A stretch of DNA of 64,000 nt from Chitinophagales bacterium (GTDB taxonomy: Bacteria; Bacteroidota; Bacteroidia; Chitinophagales; Saprospiraceae), in the NCBI GenBank assembly GCA_013297745.1, contig JAAFIM010000002.1, positions 1 through 64,000 on the forward strand, in the 5' to 3' direction. Position numbers and translations under genes: made by a program. Below the pieces are notes generated by a model. It did not search any database. It saw only the letters and a program-made list of their open reading frames with translations, and was not told where the DNA came from. Below, one piece after another: positions 25,676 to 35,166 of this stretch. The stretch's first letter is position 1; every line of letters begins with the position of its first letter.

Positions 25676-25915
25676 ACTGACCTTTCGCAGTTAAAAAATT
25701 TGGTGGATTGAAAAAAATAACAGTGTGCGCTCAATAGCGTGGGGTTTTACACCCCACGCACAAAAATGGTAAAAAATGTTATATTTTCTATTTTTTTATG
25801 GAAAATTTATCAGCGCGCGGGGTATAAAACCCCACGCTATTGAGCGCATATAGGAAAATTTAACTGCAAAAAGCTAATTGTAAAAAAAATGAAAAATATA
25901 CTGCGAAAGGTCAGT
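25676..25915. mobile_element. MITE-like element with 16-bp terminal inverted repeats
   Basis: The 240-bp element begins ACTGACCTTTCGCAGT and ends with its exact reverse complement. Both outer flanks carry TA (25674-25675 and 25916-25917), consistent with a TA target duplication as in Tc1/mariner-IS630 transposition. Inside are 30-base subterminal inverted repeats (25726-25755 and 25819-25848; 29 of 30 match). These contain local hairpins of the GCGTGGGG/CCCCACGC kind. It has no transposase ORF, so it would move in trans. It sits between fbp and atpC, downstream of atpC. Confidence 0.85.
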
Positions 25916-25922
25916 TAATAAG

Positions 25923-26165
25923 TTATTGCTGTACAAGTATAGAAATGTCGTTATTCAACACCTCCACAAAACCGCCAGAAATTTCTACCTTATTCTTTTT
26001 GGAAGTATTATCAGTGATAATAATTGCGCCTTGAGCAAGTGCAGCCACAACAGCAGCGTGATTGGTCAAAACTTCAAAATTGCCATCAACACTAGGCAAA
26101 ATAACACTGCTAGCTTGTCCTTCGTATAATTTTTTCTCTGGTGTGAGAATGGTAATGTTAAGCAT
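25923..26165 (-). CDS. atpC: ATP synthase epsilon subunit
   Basis: 80 residues: the N-terminal beta-sandwich domain only (ITILTPEKKLYEGQASSVILP, FEVLTNHAAVVAALAQGAI, EISGGFVEVLNNDISILV). The C-terminal helical hairpin found in longer epsilon subunits is absent, as is usual in Bacteroidota. It joins the central stalk of F1. It follows atpD by eight bases in the same direction. The other F1Fo genes are not in this window, which agrees with the split atp arrangement of the phylum. Confidence 0.95.
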   Translation of the reverse strand: MLNITILTPEKKLYEGQASSVILPSVDGNFEVLTNHAAVVAALAQGAIIITDNTSKKNKVEISGGFVEVLNNDISILVQQ

Positions 26166-26173
26166 AGCTAAGA

Positions 26174-27730
<1,557 letters not shown>

Positions 27731-27751
27731 CTATTTTGTTCATTGCGGGCG

Positions 27752-27759
27752 CAAAGGTA
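27752..27759 (-). promoter_or_regulatory. -7 element of atpDC
   Basis: TACCTTTG on the minus strand about 67 bases before the atpD ATG. A leader of that length is plausible; no -33 TTG was identified. Confidence 0.5.
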
Positions 27760-27820
27760 GCAACTTTTTTGTTAGTTTTTATCTTTTTCTAAATTTTTTG
27801 CATATTTTTTTCATAAACAC

Positions 27821-27857
27821 AAAAAAACAACCTACTTGGCTGGGCAAATAGGTTGTG
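27821..27857 (-). terminator. Terminator after the DUF4276 gene
   Basis: On the minus strand ACAACCTA-type stem: CAACCTATT...AAGTAGGTTG followed by a T-run (plus strand A-run at 27821-27827). It lies 16 bases after the stop. Confidence 0.7.
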
Positions 27858-27872
27858 AGGAGATATACTTTT

Positions 27873-28622
27873 CTATATTAGAAAAGCCTCTATGACTTCA
27901 ATCAATTCATTTAATGCTGGAAATTTACTTCGTACTCCTGTGCGGATATGAGTATAGTCTAAACAGTCAACGGTTTTTTCAACTCTGTCTTTATTTTTGT
28001 TATAGCCTTTTTTTGGGGTTGCTAGCTGATAGACATCGTGTAAATCCTTTGATGCTTCATTGGTGCGTGTTGTTAAATCGTCAGTACAAGGATTAAAGCC
28101 TAAACTTGCTACTTGTATCGCATCAAGTGTAAGTGAAGGGTCAATACAAGTGTAATGATTACACTCTGCTAAAAACCAATCTTCTATTTCCCGAACAGCA
28201 ATTACGAATTTTGTATTTGGTCTTAACGAGGGAGTTTTTTTACCTCCTTTAAGAGTTTTTCCATTCAAAATTTCGTCTTTCAAATCAACCAATTTTGATA
28301 AGGGCTTAGGATATAAATCCCTCAGACCTATAATTTCATTAACTTTTGTTGATGTTGGCGAATTATAAAATTCTAAAATCCTATTTCTTACTCCATCATC
28401 GTTGCTACAATCAAGTATATAGAGGTGATGAGTGGGATCAGGAGTGTTGGGTATTTTAGGTGAAATGTTTTTAGGGGACTTTCCCTTGCCTAAAAATTTT
28501 TCTAAAATGACATGGAGCTTTACATTACCCTTGCTACTTTGTTCTTTAACAATCTCACTCACCAACTTTTCGATAAAAATTTGCTCAGTTTGCCCCTCAA
28601 CAAAAAATGCTATTTTTTTCAT
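27873..28622 (-). CDS. DUF4276-like TOPRIM-type protein (defence partner)
   Basis: 249 residues. The N-terminus has the TOPRIM-like glutamate in VEGQTE (Glu9), and a strand ending HLYILDCSNDD provides the Asp cluster (Asp71, Asp75, Asp76) expected for a metal-dependent nuclease fold. A later REIEDWFLAE motif is typical of DUF4276. Such proteins are paired with SMC-like ATPases in candidate anti-phage systems, where the TOPRIM part is the effector. The start codon overlaps the stop of the ATPase gene by four bases, implying coupled translation and an equimolar complex. Nuclease activity is inferred from the residues. Confidence 0.82.
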   Translation of the reverse strand: MKKIAFFVEGQTEQIFIEKLVSEIVKEQSSKGNVKLHVILEKFLGKGKSPKNISPKIPNTPDPTHHLYILDCSNDDGVRNRILEFYNSPTSTKVNEIIGLRDLYPKPLSKLVDLKDEILNGKTLKGGKKTPSLRPNTKFVIAVREIEDWFLAECNHYTCIDPSLTLDAIQVASLGFNPCTDDLTTRTNEASKDLHDVYQLATPKKGYNKNKDRVEKTVDCLDYTHIRTGVRSKFPALNELIEVIEAFLI

Positions 28623-29797
28623 TCGGCAGAATTATTTGCAATCTCTAAATTATCAACATAGTATTCACCAGAGAACAAATCAAAATTGTTTAGTCCAGTT
28701 TCTTTAAATTCGTCAAAAATTTCTTGAGAATTTTGATAATTATAAAACAAAGTTTTTTTAGGAACGCGATGAACAATAGCCCAATACTCTAAAGGAACTT
28801 TATTCATAACAAATCTATCATTTGTAGTCATAACTACTTGGACGGACGAGCCTTTTACTTTCTCAATAATTAAGTCAATTAAGCTTTTTGACCTTTCATA
28901 ATCCAAGCCTTCCCCAATATCATCTATTAAAATGCAACTTGGGATTTGGTAAAACAAAGAAAAGTTTAACTGGATAAGAAGCGACAAAGCTCTAAACATA
29001 CCTTGCGACATTTCTCTTTGGTCTGTAATACCTTCAATATCAATTTCTTTTACACTCATACCAAAAGCAGTAATGGGTAAAAGTTTTAACGTGTCAACAT
29101 CTATAGTGTTGATTTCGTAATCAATTGCTTTCATATCATCAAGAATCGCATTAATGAATTTTTCTTGAAATTTCTTTTTGCCTTGTATAAAAATTGCAGC
29201 CACATCATCACTATCTTTCAATACAATTTCTTTGTCTTCTTGGACTGCATTTATATCCCGCAGGTAAGAGTTTTTGCCAAGTTGTTCACCAAAACGATAA
29301 TGACTAAGCAATTTACCCCAATTTTGTAAAGGCTCAAAGAAAGGTTGCTGTATTTTATCAACAAGTGAAACTGCTAATTTTTCGTTTTCCATTTGGAATG
29401 CCATATTATTACCAAGTTCTTGATAGAATTTTTCACCTTTTTCACTATTCCTATTGAGTTTTGGTTCTCCATCAATTGTAAAGATTTCTTTTGTTATTTT
29501 TCCCTCTGCAAATTCTAAAGAGTAAGTAATCTTTTTACCATTATCTTCAAATAGCAAATCATAAGCAGATGTATGATATACTAATTGAGATAGTTTTGCT
29601 TCTCCCGACAATAAATCAGATAATTGTCTTATAACATTGATAGTTTTACTTTTTCCTGTTGCATTTTTGCCAACAATAAGATTGATATTTTGAAAAAAAA
29701 CAGGCTGATTATAAATTCCGTTTAACGGCTTGCCTTCCATTGACCATTCGTATGGCTGCCCTTTAAAACGAGAAAATTTAATGCTTTTAAGAATCAT
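28619..29797 (-). CDS. SMC/ABC-type AAA ATPase of a two-gene unit
   Basis: 392 residues. Walker A GKNATGKS is residues 43-50 after a first strand INLIVGKN. The ABC-like signature is within QREMSQGMFRALSLLI; Walker B is CILIDDIGEGLD; and the H-loop position reads VVMTTNDRF. This AAA_15/21 type without a long coiled coil matches the ATPase subunits of OLD/PARIS/AbiL-like modules. A TATTTTTG box lies about 70 bases upstream on the minus strand. It is the first gene of the pair with the DUF4276 protein. Role as a phage or nucleic-acid sensor is inference. Confidence 0.88.
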   Translation of the reverse strand: MILKSIKFSRFKGQPYEWSMEGKPLNGIYNQPVFFQNINLIVGKNATGKSKTINVIRQLSDLLSGEAKLSQLVYHTSAYDLLFEDNGKKITYSLEFAEGKITKEIFTIDGEPKLNRNSEKGEKFYQELGNNMAFQMENEKLAVSLVDKIQQPFFEPLQNWGKLLSHYRFGEQLGKNSYLRDINAVQEDKEIVLKDSDDVAAIFIQGKKKFQEKFINAILDDMKAIDYEINTIDVDTLKLLPITAFGMSVKEIDIEGITDQREMSQGMFRALSLLIQLNFSLFYQIPSCILIDDIGEGLDYERSKSLIDLIIEKVKGSSVQVVMTTNDRFVMNKVPLEYWAIVHRVPKKTLFYNYQNSQEIFDEFKETGLNNFDLFSGEYYVDNLEIANNSAE

Positions 29798-29866
29798 AAT
29801 TCAAAAAATTAGAAAGTATTTTTTAGATATTAATATTGAAGGTTTTATAGCCTATCAATCACGCCG

Positions 29867-29874
29867 CAAAAATA
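29867..29874 (-). promoter_or_regulatory. -7 element of the ATPase-DUF4276 pair
   Basis: Minus strand TATTTTTG, 70 bases before the ATPase ATG. Confidence 0.45.
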
Positions 29875-29936
29875 CAACATCTTATCCACTCCACCAAATT
29901 TTTTCCACAAAAATAGAAAATAACTTAAAAAATCCG

Positions 29937-30623
29937 CTACCAAATAGGCTTAGCCACTGTAGCAAAAGGCGGTTTGAGATAAAAAGGCTCACAATAAGCT
30001 ACATCTTCAAACTGCTTTTTTTCAAAGGCTTGTTGTGCCAAACCGACCAAATGCGCCGCGCTGTTGTGGATTATTGGGCTGAAAACAAACTGTTCGTTGT
30101 TGGGCAAAAGTGGTTTATACTTTTCTGCTGCATTGCCGCCGATGATGATTTTTTTGTCGTAATTTGCCAATAAATCGCTGCTAAGTGTATAACATTCTAC
30201 GGGCTTAATTAATTGAAAATCAGTATCATACAAAGCTGCGTAAGCGTCCATTCGGCGCGCATCTATAGCGGGAAAATATAAATAATCGCTGGGATTTTCA
30301 ACTTTTTGGCGCATAGCCCAAGCCAAACTTTGCAAGGTGCTGATTAGAATAATCGGTTTATTGACCGCATAACAAATCCCTTTGGCTACAGAAAAACCCA
30401 CACGCAATCCCGTGTAAGAACCCGCGCCTTTGCTCACCGCTACAGCATCCAAATCGGACATTTTTAACCCCGTTTCAGTTAGTAATTCTTGTATAAAAAG
30501 GGTCAAAAAAGCGGTGTGATTGTTGGCTTCGCGGTTTTCTCTTATGGCTAAAATTTGGTTATCTTGTGCCAAAGCGACCGAACAAACTTCTGTAGCGGTT
30601 TCTATCAATAAAATATAAGCCAT
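29937..30623 (-). CDS. tsaB: tRNA threonylcarbamoyladenosine protein TsaB
   Basis: 228 residues, ASKHA fold. It partners TsaD in placing the t6A modification at A37 of ANN-decoding tRNAs. The N-terminus ILLIETATEVCSVAL and the following NNHTAFL and VAVSKGAGSYTGLRVGFSVAKG motifs are diagnostic. C-terminal length matches the family. It is the last gene of a minus-strand run after ribF (32-base gap). Confidence 0.95.
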   Translation of the reverse strand: MAYILLIETATEVCSVALAQDNQILAIRENREANNHTAFLTLFIQELLTETGLKMSDLDAVAVSKGAGSYTGLRVGFSVAKGICYAVNKPIILISTLQSLAWAMRQKVENPSDYLYFPAIDARRMDAYAALYDTDFQLIKPVECYTLSSDLLANYDKKIIIGGNAAEKYKPLLPNNEQFVFSPIIHNSAAHLVGLAQQAFEKKQFEDVAYCEPFYLKPPFATVAKPIW

Positions 30624-30655
30624 TTTAAATTATAAAATTTATAAAAAAGATGAAA

Positions 30656-31594
30656 TTAAAGTTGGTGATTTTCAAAAAAAAGCAAACTCTGCCGCTTGTC
30701 CTCTTCCAGTTGCGCGGTAAGCTCTTGCAAATTAGATAATTTTTTATCTTCGCGCAAATGTGCCAATAATTCTATCCTAAGTGGTTGAAAATAAATATCT
30801 TGTGCAAAATCAAAAATATGCAGTTCTATAGTTTGGGCTAAATTATTGTCTAATGTTGGGCGGCGGCCAATGTATAACATCGCTTTGTATTTTTGTTGGT
30901 TCAGAACAGCCATTGCTACATAAATGCCTTCGGGCGGAACTAATTTTTGACTTTCAGCTATGTAAAGATTGGCGGTGGGAAAACCTATTTTATGCCCAAT
31001 TTGCTGCCCTTTTACTACAGTTCCAGATAGGCTAAAGTTATGATTTAATAACTTATTGGCCTGTTCTATCTGTTTTTTGGATAAAAAATTTCGTATTTTG
31101 GTGGAGGAAACGACCAAATTATCCACATCACGGGGGGCAATTTCTTCCACTTCATAAGCGAAAAACTCGCTTCTATTCTTCAAAAAATCCAAATTTCCCC
31201 TCCTTTGACGCCCAAAATGGTGGTCATAACCGATAACAATCAACTTTGGGGATAAGTTTTTAACCAAAAAATCGGCTATATAATCTTCAGCGGAGAGGTT
31301 GGCAAAATCGGCGTTAAATTCCATTACCAACAGAATATCCACACCCAAATTTGCCAATAAATCGCCCTTTTCGGCTGTGCTGGTGAGCAAAGGTACTTTT
31401 TCCTGTGGGTTGAAAAATACGCGCGGATGGGGTTCAAAACTGACCACAATGGATAAAATTTGCCTTTTTTGGGCTTCTGCGACTACTTTTTTGATGATTT
31501 GTTGATGTCCAAAATGTACGCCGTCGAATGAGCCTATAGTGACTACGCTGGCGTTTATGGGGGGAAGTTGTTGGATGCCGAAACAGACTTGCAT
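30656..31594 (-). CDS. ribF: Bifunctional riboflavin kinase/FAD synthetase
   Basis: 312 residues; makes FMN and FAD from riboflavin. The N-terminal nucleotidyltransferase has SFDGVHFGHQ (residues ~23-32) and VIGYDHHFGRQRRGN. The C-terminal flavokinase begins near residue 180 with GTVVKGQQIGHKIGFPTANL and contains YKAMLYIGRRPT and ELHIFDF. All core motifs are intact. Two oxygenase-like genes lie upstream in the same direction (28-base gap), tsaB downstream. Confidence 0.97.
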   Translation of the reverse strand: MQVCFGIQQLPPINASVVTIGSFDGVHFGHQQIIKKVVAEAQKRQILSIVVSFEPHPRVFFNPQEKVPLLTSTAEKGDLLANLGVDILLVMEFNADFANLSAEDYIADFLVKNLSPKLIVIGYDHHFGRQRRGNLDFLKNRSEFFAYEVEEIAPRDVDNLVVSSTKIRNFLSKKQIEQANKLLNHNFSLSGTVVKGQQIGHKIGFPTANLYIAESQKLVPPEGIYVAMAVLNQQKYKAMLYIGRRPTLDNNLAQTIELHIFDFAQDIYFQPLRIELLAHLREDKKLSNLQELTAQLEEDKRQSLLFFENHQL

Positions 31595-31622
31595 TGTGGT
31601 TGAGGTTTTAGAAAAGATAACG

Positions 31623-32417
31623 CTAAAATTTAACCCTTGGCGGCAGCATATCGCTGGGGCTTATGGTGTATGAAATATCGGGATAATTGTAATTAAGTTG
31701 TTGATTTTCAGCAGATTTTAACCTGTAAAATTCGGCAATTTGCACTTCAGTAGCCATAGTAAGCGGTTGTCCATTGGGGAAAAAAGGCTGCCCGTTTTCA
31801 AACTCTACAAAAGTTTTGGATTGGCGGAAAGTTATCCCTAACCATTGATTATCAACCTCTTGCGCTTTGGGGCGGTTTTCTGCGGGAAGGATAATTTTAT
31901 GCTGATAATCTTGGTTGGTTTGGGTAGAAAACAAAATAACCGAATTGTGTTCTAAATCCAATTCTTGCTCTTCTTCGCCATTTTTGGCTTGTATTTTCAA
32001 CCTTCTTAACCCCAAAGGTAGTTTTTCGGGCTGTTGATAACAGGAAAAAAGCGCGATGTATGAATTAGCAGCCAAATCCAACCCTTGGTCGGAATGGTAT
32101 TTCATCTTGAAATAGTTTTGGTTGTATATTTCCGCCGTAGCGTGGTTGAAAATTATATCTTGTTCTAAATCAATTACTTGCGCAGATTGATTTTGGATAT
32201 TTTTTATAATCAACTGATGAATGGGCGCGAATTGTTGGGCTGGCTGTTGATAAATGCTGGTTGTGCGCAAAATTGGGACTTTATTGCCGCTTGTAGCTAA
32301 CAAGTTGGCTATTTTATTATCGTTTGCAAACTGTTCAAAATCAACGGAATGTGCTAATTCCGCGAATAAATTAGCGGGTAAATTAAGCTGTATTTTATAA
32401 AAAGGGAACTTATCCAT
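31623..32417 (-). CDS. 2OG-Fe(II) oxygenase-like protein A (AlkB-like pattern)
   Basis: 264 residues, no signal peptide. The iron triad and 2-oxoglutarate Arg of the double-stranded beta-helix dioxygenases can be placed: His108 and Asp110 (KYHSDQ), His173 (DYQHKI) and Arg198 (GITFRQSK). Strands IALFSCY, LDLEHNSVILFST and WLGITF frame them. This order and spacing recall AlkB-like proteins, but no nucleotide-recognition lid was recognised. It starts three bases after the stop of oxygenase B, so the pair is probably cotranslated. Substrate unknown. Confidence 0.72.
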   Translation of the reverse strand: MDKFPFYKIQLNLPANLFAELAHSVDFEQFANDNKIANLLATSGNKVPILRTTSIYQQPAQQFAPIHQLIIKNIQNQSAQVIDLEQDIIFNHATAEIYNQNYFKMKYHSDQGLDLAANSYIALFSCYQQPEKLPLGLRRLKIQAKNGEEEQELDLEHNSVILFSTQTNQDYQHKIILPAENRPKAQEVDNQWLGITFRQSKTFVEFENGQPFFPNGQPLTMATEVQIAEFYRLKSAENQQLNYNYPDISYTISPSDMLPPRVKF

Positions 32418-32420
32418 AAG

Positions 32421-33641
32421 CTATAAAATGGGTTTTTGATAATCGCCCTCATTCATACTAAAATCAACCTTTCCATACTCAATTTTATGCGTGGTTTGGT
32501 TCTCTTCTTGATACGAATTTTTAAGATTGGACATATTCTCATCGCTCATTTCGGACAATTTTACCCACGTTTCGCCCTCTTTTACAAAGGTTTCTCCGTT
32601 GATAAAAACGGCTTTTTTGTCCGAACAGCGCAGCACATAACCCATTCTGGTGGGAATTTTATCTATATTCAGCATAGAGGGTTTAATCTCGTGCGTATAG
32701 AGCCGATTGGTGGAAAGGGGGATAATAAACACAGAATTTGGGTATAAAATTACGGTAAATTCCTTGGCTAAATTTGGGTTGTTTTCTGCATCTTTTAGCT
32801 TAAACTGTAGTCGGGTAAAACCGCTAATTTCTTTATAAACCCAATCAAAATTATCTTTTTTAGATTGCGTAAGTGGTTGAAAATCAGCTGTATCGTAAAA
32901 TGTGCAAAAGGCGATTAAGCCGTTGGCGGGCATATCTTTGGTTTTATCCGAATGGGCTTTAATTTTAGCCTTTTTCTCTTTCAAATCTGCGCTTACACTA
33001 TTCTCATAAATCTGCGCCAAAACGTGGTTTAAGTCCGTTTTTTGTTCAAAAACTGCGCTTGCGGCTTCATTTATAGCTGTTATAATCTCGCGGTCGGGTT
33101 GGCGAAAATTGTCCGTTGCGCCCGAAAAATTGCTGGAGCATCTCAACAGGTGAAAATGTAGCATTTCTTCATTCGCGGGGCTGATTTCTTGGCAAACTTC
33201 GGTTATATAAATTCCCTTTCTGAACGCTTTACTCGGTTTGGAAGATTCGGTGAGTTCTTGGAATTGGTGCGCGCTGCTAATTTGTGCGAAATAATCTTTT
33301 TTTACAAAAAAATCCCTAAAAAATACTCCAGCATCGGCTACAATTATCGGCACTTCTCCTATTGATAATAATTTAAACCCGTTTCCAACCCAATTTTCAT
33401 ACCCAAAAGAAAGTTCTTTTATTATCATAAACGGTTGAAAATCAAGCGGTATATTTTCCAAATTGCCACCAATGTAGATTTTTTTGTTTTGAAACTGCCT
33501 GTCTATATTTTGGGGATTTTCTACCACTATTCCGCAAAAATTTTGGATTAAATCGGCAATTTCTGGAGTTTTTTCCGCTTCTGTTTGGAAAAACACAAAC
33601 AGGATATTTTTATCTTTGGCTATGCTATTTTCGGTGTTCAT
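32421..33641 (-). CDS. 2OG-Fe(II) oxygenase-like protein B
   Basis: 406 residues, no signal peptide. The first ~150 residues are unrelated to protein A and of unknown fold. The second half again shows the dioxygenase order: His230 and Asp232 (KAHSDKT), His317 (YTHEIK) and Arg338 (GYVLRCS), with LIAFCTFYD and FTVILYPNSVFIIPL as framing strands. Thus two divergent oxygenase-like proteins are encoded in tandem, and B is upstream. The Cys in VLRCS follows the Arg directly. The substrate is unknown; the extra N-terminal part may recognise it. Confidence 0.68.
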   Translation of the reverse strand: MNTENSIAKDKNILFVFFQTEAEKTPEIADLIQNFCGIVVENPQNIDRQFQNKKIYIGGNLENIPLDFQPFMIIKELSFGYENWVGNGFKLLSIGEVPIIVADAGVFFRDFFVKKDYFAQISSAHQFQELTESSKPSKAFRKGIYITEVCQEISPANEEMLHFHLLRCSSNFSGATDNFRQPDREIITAINEAASAVFEQKTDLNHVLAQIYENSVSADLKEKKAKIKAHSDKTKDMPANGLIAFCTFYDTADFQPLTQSKKDNFDWVYKEISGFTRLQFKLKDAENNPNLAKEFTVILYPNSVFIIPLSTNRLYTHEIKPSMLNIDKIPTRMGYVLRCSDKKAVFINGETFVKEGETWVKLSEMSDENMSNLKNSYQEENQTTHKIEYGKVDFSMNEGDYQKPIL

Positions 33642-33674
33642 AAGTTGGATAAGTTTTTGAAAACCAGTAATTTG

Positions 33675-33706
33675 AAAAAAAAAGCCCTGCTATTAGGCAG
33701 AGCTTT
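33675..33706 (-). terminator. Terminator after the PDH E2 gene
   Basis: Minus strand AAGCTCTGC, short loop, GCAGGGCTT then nine T. One A/C mismatch interrupts the stem. Confidence 0.75.
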
Positions 33707-33727
33707 ATTGATTGGATAAGCGATTTT

Positions 33728-34972
33728 TTAGATAATCAAGCGCAAAGGCTCTTCCAAAATATCTTTTATAGTTTTGAGGAATTTTGCCCCAGATACGCCA
33801 TCCACTACGCGGTGGTCGCAAGAAAGGGTAAGTTTCATCACATTGATTTGTTTTACATTACCTTCTTCCAAAATCAACTTAGTGCCGATTTGTCCTACAG
33901 CCAAAATACAAGCATCAGGCGGGTTGATAATAGCTGTAAATTCTTCTATACCAAACATTCCCAGATTAGAAATCGTGAACGTATTCCCTTGCATATCAGC
34001 AGGTTGTATTTTTCTATCGCGGGCTTTGTCAGCCAATTCGCGCACTTCGTTGGTGATGGTAGAAAGGGATTTGGTATCTGCATTTTTAATCACAGGCACC
34101 ATCAAGCCCTCTTCTACAGCTACAGCTACGCCGATATTGACGTAATGATATTGGCGGATTTTGTCCCCCAACCAAGAAGAATTAACTGTAGGGTGCAAAG
34201 TGAGTGCTTTGGCGGCAGCTTTGATGATAAAATCGTTGAAAGAAATTTTTGTTTCGCTCAATTTGTTGATTTTAGCGCGAGTTTCCATACATTTATCCAT
34301 AACCACTTCCATAGTTAGGTAGAAATGTGGGGCGGAGAATTTGCTTTCGCTCAATCGGCGCGCTATAGTTTTGCGCATTTGAGAAACGGGCGTATCTTCG
34401 TAAGCACCAGCTGGGGCAACTTCAACGGTTTTGGCGGCTACGGGTTGGGCAACAACTTGATTTTTTTGCTCCAAAAATGCTTCCACATCTTTTTTGACAA
34501 TACGCCCTTCATCGCCAGAACCTTTGACTTGCGACAAATCTACCCCTTCAGTTTGCGCTATGGCTTTGGCCAAAGGAGAAGCCTTTAGTCTGTTGTCGCT
34601 GCTGGCTGGGTTGCTGATAAGTTCGGTTAATTTTTCTATAGATTGTGTATCCGCAATTGGATTATCTACAACCTGTGCTGCAGTTTCTACAGCTGGGCTT
34701 TCTTCTGTTTTCAATAAAGCATTAACATCATCGCCTTGCTTACCCAAAATAGCTATAATTGTATCAACAGGCACAGATTTTCCTTCTTCTACCCCTGTGT
34801 ATAACAAAGTGCCATCGTATAGGCTTTGAAATTCCATAACGGCTTTGTCAGTTTCTATCTCTGCCAGCAAATCCCCTGATTTGACCGCGTCGCCTACTTT
34901 TTTGTGCCAAGCTATGAGCGTGCCTGTGGTCATTGTATCGCTCAATGCGGGCATTTTGATAATATCTGCCAT
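33728..34972 (-). CDS. pdhC: Pyruvate dehydrogenase E2 (dihydrolipoamide acetyltransferase)
   Basis: 414 residues. One lipoyl domain at residues 1-80 with the lipoylated Lys43 in EIETDKAVMEF, a linker rich in Ala/Thr/Val, a peripheral-subunit-binding domain near 125-165 (ASPLAKAIAQTEGVDLSQVKGSGDEGRIVKKDV in two parts), and the catalytic domain from about 185, ending with SCDHRVVDG (His387, Asp391). It transfers acetyl groups from the E1-bound thiamine to CoA. It depends on LipA, encoded at the start of the window. It is single-gene here, with its own terminator and promoter. Confidence 0.96.
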   Translation of the reverse strand: MADIIKMPALSDTMTTGTLIAWHKKVGDAVKSGDLLAEIETDKAVMEFQSLYDGTLLYTGVEEGKSVPVDTIIAILGKQGDDVNALLKTEESPAVETAAQVVDNPIADTQSIEKLTELISNPASSDNRLKASPLAKAIAQTEGVDLSQVKGSGDEGRIVKKDVEAFLEQKNQVVAQPVAAKTVEVAPAGAYEDTPVSQMRKTIARRLSESKFSAPHFYLTMEVVMDKCMETRAKINKLSETKISFNDFIIKAAAKALTLHPTVNSSWLGDKIRQYHYVNIGVAVAVEEGLMVPVIKNADTKSLSTITNEVRELADKARDRKIQPADMQGNTFTISNLGMFGIEEFTAIINPPDACILAVGQIGTKLILEEGNVKQINVMKLTLSCDHRVVDGVSGAKFLKTIKDILEEPLRLII

Positions 34973-35046
34973 AAAAAATGTATATTTTTGGTTTGCAAAA
35001 TTTAATGAATAACGAATTTATAAATATATTTGTTTATAAAACGGCA

Positions 35047-35054
35047 CAAAAGTA
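35047..35054 (-). promoter_or_regulatory. -7 element of the PDH E2 gene
   Basis: Minus strand TACTTTTG, 75 bases before the ATG. Confidence 0.5.
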
Positions 35055-35107
35055 GCTTTATTTTGTTGAAAAGCAGGCTTATCAAATTATTTTTTTATAA
35101 AAAAGCA

Positions 35108-35147
35108 AAAAAAATCCCCCCAGGCCAAACCTAAGGGGATTTTTTAT
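35108..35147 (-). terminator. Terminator after the TonB-like gene
   Basis: Stem AATCCCC ... AGG / CCT ... GGGGATT with one mismatch, followed on the minus strand by a T-run. Confidence 0.75.
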
Positions 35148-35166
35148 ACAAAAAATAACAGAGAAT

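Noticed and set aside
25738-25763. GCGTGGGG...CCCCACGC hairpin as a plain terminator
   Set aside because: It is part of the long subterminal inverted repeats of the MITE, and no T-tract follows.
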